NCBI GenBank assembly: GCA_903871865.1
Contig: CAIQIL010000224.1
Coordinates: forward strand, 1-5,117
Length of the DNA: 5,117 nt
Reading direction: 5' to 3'
Origin: an uncultured Burkholderiales bacterium
Lineage (GTDB): Bacteria; Pseudomonadota; Gammaproteobacteria; Burkholderiales; Burkholderiaceae_C
Part shown: piece after piece, positions 4,389 through 5,117 of the stretch
Layout of the letters: each line of letters starts with the position of its first letter
How positions within the stretch are numbered: position 1 is the first letter of the stretch
Notes under the pieces: model-generated
What the model was told of the DNA's origin: nothing
Databases searched by the model: none
The model's input: the letters and a program-made list of their open reading frames with translations, nothing else
Position numbers and translations under genes: made by a program

Positions 4389-5117
4389 GTGCTGCCCGTC
4401 CTGCCCCAAGCTCTTCTGGCCCTCGCAGACGGCACGGTCTTTCCAGGCACCTCGATCGGCGCTGCCGGTCACACCGTCGGCGAAGTGGTGTTCAACACAT
4501 CGCTCACCGGCTACCAGGAAATCCTCACCGACCCGAGCTACTGCCGTCAGATCGTGACCCTCACGTATCCGCACATCGGCAATTACGGTGTCAATGGTGA
4601 AGACGTCGAAGCCTCGAAAGTCCATGCCGCTGGTCTGATCATCAAGGATCTGCCCATCCGCACTTCCAATTTCCGTCAGACCCGCACGCTGTCCCAGTAC
4701 CTGCAAGACGAAGGCACGGTCGGCATCGCCAACATCGACACCCGCAAGCTGACCCGCCTGCTGCGCAGCAAGGGCGCGCAAAACGGTTGCATCGTGGCGT
4801 TGCCGGTGGGCGAAGCCATCACCGATGCCGTGATCGCCGATGCCGTGGCCCGTGCCAAGGCCGCGCCGAGCATGGCTGGCCAGGACCTGGCCCAGGTCGT
4901 CACCCGCGCTGATGTGGCCGAATGGACCGAGACCGAGTGGAAGCTGGCCAACCCCGAGTTGGATGGCCAACCCGGCTTCGGCAAGCAGACGTCCCCCAAG
5001 TTCCACGTCGTGGCCTACGACTTCGGCGTCAAGCGCAACATCCTGCGCATGCTGGCCGAGCGCGGCTGCAAGGTCACCGTGGTGCCCGCCAAAACGTCCG
5101 CGGCGGACGTGCTCAAG
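4389..5117 (+). CDS. carA: Carbamoyl-phosphate synthase small (glutamine amidotransferase) subunit CarA, N-terminal part
   Basis: The small subunit hydrolyses glutamine and channels ammonia to CarB, which makes carbamoyl phosphate for arginine and pyrimidine synthesis. The visible 243 residues start [19 protein letters not shown] after the initiator and carry the CarA N-terminal domain signatures: [21 protein letters not shown] (31-51), [11 protein letters not shown] (59-69) and [19 protein letters not shown] (115-133). The class I amidotransferase domain begins at [16 protein letters not shown] (205-220) and is cut by the window edge before its catalytic Cys and His. The start is GTG at 4389: the frame is closed by a TGA at 4344-4346 with no ATG between, and GGAGA lies eight bases upstream. 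An ATG at 4381 is in another frame and too close to that site. The family identity is unmistakable; carB would be expected downstream, but that is not visible. Confidence 0.97.
   Translation, partial: MLPVLPQALLALADGTVFPGTSIGAAGHTVGEVVFNTSLTGYQEILTDPSYCRQIVTLTYPHIGNYGVNGEDVEASKVHAAGLIIKDLPIRTSNFRQTRTLSQYLQDEGTVGIANIDTRKLTRLLRSKGAQNGCIVALPVGEAITDAVIADAVARAKAAPSMAGQDLAQVVTRADVAEWTETEWKLANPELDGQPGFGKQTSPKFHVVAYDFGVKRNILRMLAERGCKVTVVPAKTSAADVLK

Noticed and set aside
4381..4557. ATG-initiated frame overlapping the start of carA ([13 protein letters not shown]...)
   Set aside because: It is out of frame with carA, and its ATG lies immediately after GGAGA, too close to be used. It is a shadow of the carA sequence.
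1..5117. Mobile element, CRISPR array, phage or defence genes, tRNA or rRNA
   Set aside because: No transposase, integrase, direct-repeat array, cloverleaf or rRNA-like segment was seen on either strand.

Overview
The window is GC-rich (roughly two thirds G+C by eye). It reads as chromosomal sequence from a beta-proteobacterium, most likely Burkholderiales/Comamonadaceae. That assignment is an inference from the protein flavour (RlmB, CarA, Bfr), GC-biased codons and gene content; no rRNA or other taxonomic marker is present. I see no mobile element, CRISPR array, tRNA or rRNA. The content is mostly housekeeping and iron-homeostasis genes.

Layout, left to right. (1) The 3' end of rlmB (23S rRNA Gm2251 methyltransferase, SpoU family) on the + strand, up to 259. 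(2) A block of minus-strand genes from 4124 down to 286, in transcription order: bfr (bacterioferritin, 4124-3645), bfd (bacterioferritin-associated ferredoxin, 3521-3282), a 174-residue protein of unknown function (3147-2623), a PGDH-like D-2-hydroxyacid dehydrogenase (2514-1507) and a 12-TM major facilitator transporter (1494-286). (3) The 5' part of carA (carbamoyl-phosphate synthase small subunit) on the + strand from a GTG at 4389, running off the right edge. The genes from rlmB to the MFS converge; bfr and carA diverge across a 264-bp regulatory region.

How they work together. Bfr stores iron as a ferric mineral, and Bfd donates electrons to the bacterioferritin haem so that iron can be released. 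bfd has its own promoter (TTGCAT-17-CATAAT on the minus strand) whose spacer is occupied by a strong Fur-box match, and a GC-rich hairpin separates it from bfr. The bfr promoter candidate shows no Fur box. This suggests opposite control: iron release is switched on in iron starvation, and storage is expressed independently. The dehydrogenase and MFS genes are 12 bp apart and probably co-transcribed; their substrate is unknown.

Points worth a second look: the Fur-box/promoter overlap at bfd; Bfr residues 46, 50 and 127, which differ from the E. coli metal-site residues; a structured carA leader with a 12-codon upstream ORF ending in the carA ribosome binding site; and the unknown 174-residue gene. 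I did not find a clearly new multi-gene system here.
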